Notes under the pieces: model-generated
Database searches by the model: none
The model's input: the letters and a program-made list of their open reading frames with translations, nothing else
Told to the model about the DNA's origin: nothing
DNA from: Oscillospiraceae bacterium
GTDB taxonomy: Bacteria; Bacillota; Clostridia; Oscillospirales; Ruminococcaceae
NCBI GenBank assembly: GCA_016297675.1
Contig: JAEDGE010000044.1
Coordinates: 1 to 13,833 of the forward strand
Reading direction: 5' to 3'
Length of the DNA: 13,833 bases
Shown: positions 13,749-13,833 of the stretch, piece by piece
Numbering within the stretch: the stretch's first letter is position 1
Layout: each line of letters opens with the position of its first letter
Position numbers and translations under genes: made by a program

Positions 13749-13833
13749 ATGGGAAAAGCATTGATTATCGGAGCAGGCGGTGTGGCAAGTGTCGTTGTAC
13801 ACAAGTGCTGTCAGAACAGTGATGTGTTTACAG
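13749..13833 (+). CDS. 5' end of a saccharopine dehydrogenase-family gene, likely carboxynorspermidine dehydrogenase (partial)
   Basis: Only the first 28 codons are present and the gene runs off the right edge. The N terminus MGKALIIGAGGVASVVVHKC is a classic NAD(P)-binding Rossmann start (GAGGVA) and is the form typical of carboxynorspermidine dehydrogenase (CASDH, often annotated saccharopine dehydrogenase or LYS1). CASDH reductively couples aspartate semialdehyde to a diamine. GGGAGGA (13734-13740) lies 8 nt before the ATG. Following the polyamine genes in the same operon supports this assignment over lysine metabolism. A related carboxyaminopropylagmatine dehydrogenase is an alternative given the neighbouring arginine decarboxylase. 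The substrate cannot be judged from 28 residues. Confidence 0.75.
   Translation, partial: MGKALIIGAGGVASVVVHKCCQNSDVFT

Overview
This window looks like chromosomal housekeeping sequence from a moderately AT-rich Firmicute. The best guess is a gut Ruminococcus-like member of the Oscillospiraceae. That guess rests on strong AGGAGG-type ribosome binding sites, TTGACA/TATAAT-type promoters with 17-nt spacers, a type III glutamine synthetase, a type III pantothenate kinase, LuxS, and the polyamine gene order speD-speA-speE-DUF1963-saccharopine-dehydrogenase-like gene. I see no mobile elements, CRISPR array, tRNA or rRNA.

Layout. (1) 1-467: the 3' end of an unrecognised gene. (2) 592-2934: a self-contained transcription unit for glutamine synthetase III (glnN). 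It has a strong promoter, a structured roughly 120-nt leader with a terminator-like element placed before the gene, and an intrinsic terminator after it. (3) 2945-6032: a tight three-gene unit of coaX, luxS and a large polytopic membrane protein. It ends at a near-perfect bidirectional terminator shared with the convergent ppk1. (4) 6138-9495: a divergent polyphosphate pair, ppk1 on the minus strand and ppx/gppA on the plus strand, around a control region of about 370 bp. (5) 9559 to the right edge: a polyamine operon with its own promoter. It encodes E. coli-type SpeD, a PLP-fold I arginine/lysine decarboxylase, SpeE, a DUF1963 (YwqG-like) protein, and the first 28 codons of a carboxynorspermidine dehydrogenase-like protein.

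How the genes work together. SpeD makes decarboxylated S-adenosylmethionine and the SpeA-type enzyme makes agmatine (or cadaverine). SpeE transfers the aminopropyl group. The saccharopine-dehydrogenase-like gene points to a second, aspartate-semialdehyde-based aminopropyl route encoded in the same operon. LuxS belongs to the activated-methyl cycle. Spermidine synthesis itself yields methylthioadenosine, so LuxS and SpeE share an interest in SAM metabolism only indirectly.

The most interesting signal is the glnN leader. A perfect stem with an A-x-x-G-x-x hexaloop, the type recognised by ANTAR antiterminator proteins, overlaps the 5' arm of a terminator-like structure. Four alternating GACG/CGTC segments downstream could form mutually exclusive hairpins. 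All folding was done by eye.
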